Shown here in pieces: positions 5,901-6,699 of a DNA stretch of 6,699 bases. The stretch's first letter is position 1; each line of letters begins with the position of its first letter. This stretch comes from RUG11247 sp050945995 (GTDB lineage Bacteria; Bacillota; Clostridia; Christensenellales; Aristaeellaceae): positions 1 through 6,699 of the forward strand of contig JBMNUA010000137.1 of the NCBI GenBank assembly GCA_050945995.1, written 5' to 3'. The notes below the pieces were generated by a model. The model was not told the DNA's origin and did not search any database. It saw only the letters and a list, made by a program, of their open reading frames with translations. Made by a program: the position numbers and the translations under genes.

Positions 5901-6699
5901 CATAGTAGCGCTTCACATCGCCCGTCACAGACCAGCTGATCGTAATGACCGTATCCTCGACATGGTACACGCCGGGCATGGGCTGGGTCATGACGTTTGA
6001 TACGCTGATCGCAGGCGCGGTGATCTCCGCCGGCACGGGCTTGTGCGGCGCGGAATTTGAGTAGAGCAGTTGCTTGGTCTGCACCGTCGCAACGCCCGTG
6101 ATCTTGAGATCCGCCACCTTCTGGAACTCCTTCACCGCGCGGCGCGTCACGTCGCCGAAATACCCGGTGGCAGTTCCCTTGAAGTAGCCCAGTTCCTTGA
6201 GCCTGTTTTGCAGCCGCACCACGCGGTCGTTGCTGTCGCCGCGCCGCAGCGTGATATATCCGCTGTACTCGGGCGCGTTCGATGCAAACAGCTGCTGTTG
6301 GAGCAGCGCGCTTGCAACGCCCGACTGCACCACGCCCAGCTCCTTCTGGAAAAGCTGTACCGCCGCCTTCGTCGCGGAATTGTAGGATGAGCCTGCCTTG
6401 CCCTCGAGATAGTAGAGCTCCTTCAACCGCTTGTTGAGCGCCAACACGCGCCAGCCGCTGTCGCCGCGGTTCATCAGGAAGTACGACTTGCTCGTCTTCG
6501 CGCGCGAGCTGTACAGGCTGCGCAGCGTCTCCGCATCCGCCGTTCCCATGGCGCTCAAGCCGTTCTCCGTCTGAAACAGCGTCACGCCGTCGCGGGTGTA
6601 CGGCCCGTAGATGCCGTCCGCCGGGTCAGCCATATAGCCGAGGCTGCGCAGGCGCGACTGCATCTCCTGCACGCGCAATCCGCGCGCGCCGTAGGAGAT
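2941..6699 (-). CDS. Large peptidoglycan-binding, Ig/FN3-like repeat surface protein (5' end outside window)
   Basis: At least 1252 residues, open to the right edge (numbering starts at the edge codon). Three PG_binding_1-like repeats occupy about 1-62, 74-140 and 150-215, with RVQEMQSRLRSLGY, DGIYG and LFQ in the first and RVVRLQNRLKELGYFKG with GYFGDVTRRAVKEFQ in the third. Seven beta-sandwich repeats of Ig/FN3 type follow at about 229-327, 360-458, 476-573, 606-700, 740-834, 874-968 and 1008-1102, sharing a pattern like GVYRIGE, ISWTSTGG, YSVYLYDG and YTLRIVAH. Linkers are Pro/Val/Thr-rich (328-357) or Pro/Thr/Glu-rich (574-605 and between repeats 4-7). Residues 1146-1252 resemble a diverged peptidoglycan-binding module (ITALQHKLAEWGWL, GQFDDATMFAVMSLQ). 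No catalytic domain, LPXTG motif or C-terminal membrane anchor is seen, so wall attachment is probably through these modules. The TTG at 6678 is not a credible start because GARGLRVQEMQ of the first repeat runs through it. Signal peptide, if any, is outside. Exact function unknown; a wall-bound adhesin or scaffold is inferred. Confidence 0.88.
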   Translation of the reverse strand: MSYGARGLRVQEMQSRLRSLGYMADPADGIYGPYTRDGVTLFQTENGLSAMGTADAETLRSLYSSRAKTSKSYFLMNRGDSGWRVLALNKRLKELYYLEGKAGSSYNSATKAAVQLFQKELGVVQSGVASALLQQQLFASNAPEYSGYITLRRGDSNDRVVRLQNRLKELGYFKGTATGYFGDVTRRAVKEFQKVADLKITGVATVQTKQLLYSNSAPHKPVPAEITAPAISVSNVMTQPMPGVYHVEDTVITISWSVTGDVKRYYVEITDKDGFILQAGSLQETSMQLDVTALASEAEYTVSVYAVPVNGTMLDAKSSRVRIVTPVRVQPTPVPTPVPTPVPLPTVVPTPTPEATPPIIIVPIINISGDVIIHGNVYVIGTNGANVFWASADGMLYSIYFIDGAGSVIQSAKGIGASSIEIPADAFSEGETYHMQVVAYPEDGTEDQGQATSVALALADGETETDEGIEGEEPITLSVTVENANRIDEVWYIGDTPASIAWVATGAVENYSVYLLDADGNVLKADERIADTAIAVDAAELEPDKQYGLRIVAHGEADADQTIYLAVQPAMALRPMPDPTAEPTAEVTEEPTPEPTVEVTAEPASVTIAVANAEEIDGVYRIGEEAAGISWTSTGGSATYSVYLYDGEGGLVKSAENTEHISMNMSSEDLDSGMVYTLKIVAHTENGDAEDEVRLTAVFVPTPEPTEEPTPEPTEEPTPEPTEELTPEPTVEVTVEPASVTIAVANAEEVDGVYRIGEEAANISWTSTGGSATYSVYLYDGEGGLVKSAENTEHVFMNLTAEGLDASMVYTLRIVAHTENGDAEDEVRLTAVFVPTPEPTVELTPEPTEEPTPEPTEEPTPEPTVEVTAEPASVTIAVASAQEIDGVYRIGEEAASISWTSTGGSATYSVYLYDGDGGLVKSVENTEHVFMNLTAEGLDSNMVYTLRIVAHTENGDAEDAVRLTAVFVPTPEPTEEPTPEPTEELTPEPTEEPTPEPTAEVTAEPASVTIAVANADEVDGVYRIGEEAASISWTSTGGNATYSVYLYDGEGGLVKSAENTDHVFMNLTAEGLDSSIAYTLRIVAHTENGDAEDAVRLTAVFVPTPEPTEEPTPEPTPELTPEPTPEPTPEPTLEPTPEPAPEPTELVWDAPLDATSDTEHITALQHKLAEWGWLTFDHDYPEHAVEGQFDDATMFAVMSLQIHINDLYMEDPAFIPLEIIDFALEKPYVGLDTLHHIMLDEDLEYINPLMPR
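3265..3393 (-). repeat. 12-base minisatellite encoding the C-terminal Pro-Thr-Glu linker
   Basis: About ten tandem 12-base units encode PTPE-type tetrapeptides (43 residues, 1103-1145) between the last Ig/FN3-like repeat and the C-terminal module. Related 12-base units make up the linkers at 3679-3795, 4081-4197 and 4483-4599. This terminal copy is longer and mostly PTPE, whereas the inner linkers alternate PTPE and PTEE. It probably forms an extended spacer. Confidence 0.85.
3394..4884 (-). repeat. Four-copy tandem array with exact 402-bp period, in frame
   Basis: Four 285-bp copies encode 95-residue Ig/FN3-like domains at 3394-3678, 3796-4080, 4198-4482 and 4600-4884. They are separated by three linkers of exactly 117 bp (39 residues). 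A shared 17-base landmark, GTCACGCTCGCCGGCTC, starts at 3674, 4076, 4478 and 4880, exactly 402 bases apart each time. Copies are close at the DNA level, including at silent positions, indicating recent duplication. The copy at 4600-4884 is the most diverged (HISMNMSSEDLDSG versus HVFMNLTAEGLD in the others). The two lower-coordinate copies share AEDAVR where the other two have AEDEVR. Confidence 0.93.
5629..5718 (-). repeat. Pro-Val-Thr-rich linker repeat
   Basis: A short imperfect repeat encoding VPTP units (residues 328-357) separates the first and second Ig/FN3-like domains. It differs from the acidic PTPE/PTEE linkers further toward the C-terminus and has almost no charge. Confidence 0.7.

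Noticed and set aside
2794..6000. A 1068-codon open frame on the plus strand opposite the large repeat protein, encoding Arg/Gly/Phe/His-rich repeats
   Set aside because: It mirrors the repeats and linkers of the minus-strand gene and crosses the terminator and the end of the DprA-like gene. Its translation is an Arg-rich low-complexity shadow. It stays open because the real gene rarely uses the codons TTA, CTA and TCA in that register.

Overview
The window reads as a chromosomal segment of a GC-rich Gram-positive anaerobe, most likely a gut-type clostridial (Eubacteriales/Christensenellales-like) bacterium. This placement is an inference. It rests on strong GGAGG-type ribosome binding sites, sigma-A-type extended -10 promoters, and a very large secreted-type protein that combines peptidoglycan-binding domains with Pro-Thr-Glu linkers, a style common in such genomes. 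No RNA gene, CRISPR array, insertion sequence, attachment site or origin was seen.

Layout. (1) Positions 37-1775, minus strand: a two-gene unit read right to left. It holds a PfkB-family 1-phosphofructokinase-like sugar-phosphate kinase, then, after a 74-base gap with a perfect GC hairpin, an alpha/beta-hydrolase-fold protein that seems to have lost its catalytic serine and histidine. (2) Positions 1776-1906: a divergent promoter region with a perfect TATAAT extended -10 box on each strand. (3) Positions 1907-2869, plus strand: a diverged DprA/Smf-like Rossmann protein. It has no winged-helix tail and ends in QLDLF, an exact match to the consensus beta-sliding-clamp-binding pentapeptide. (4) Positions 2898-2926: a strong hairpin between convergent genes, usable as a bidirectional terminator. 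(5) Positions 2941-6699, minus strand: a giant cell-wall-type protein, open at the right edge so its true N-terminus lies outside. It has three N-terminal peptidoglycan-binding repeats, seven Ig/FN3-like beta-sandwich repeats and a C-terminal peptidoglycan-binding-like module. The last four beta-sandwich repeats form a tandem DNA array with an exact 402-bp period.

The genes do not form one pathway. The kinase unit is sugar-phosphate metabolism, the DprA-like gene suggests DNA handling, and the large protein is an envelope structure. The points most worth a second look are the clamp-motif DprA relative, the exact 402-bp in-frame array with fixed-length linkers, and the apparent pseudo-hydrolase downstream of the sugar kinase.
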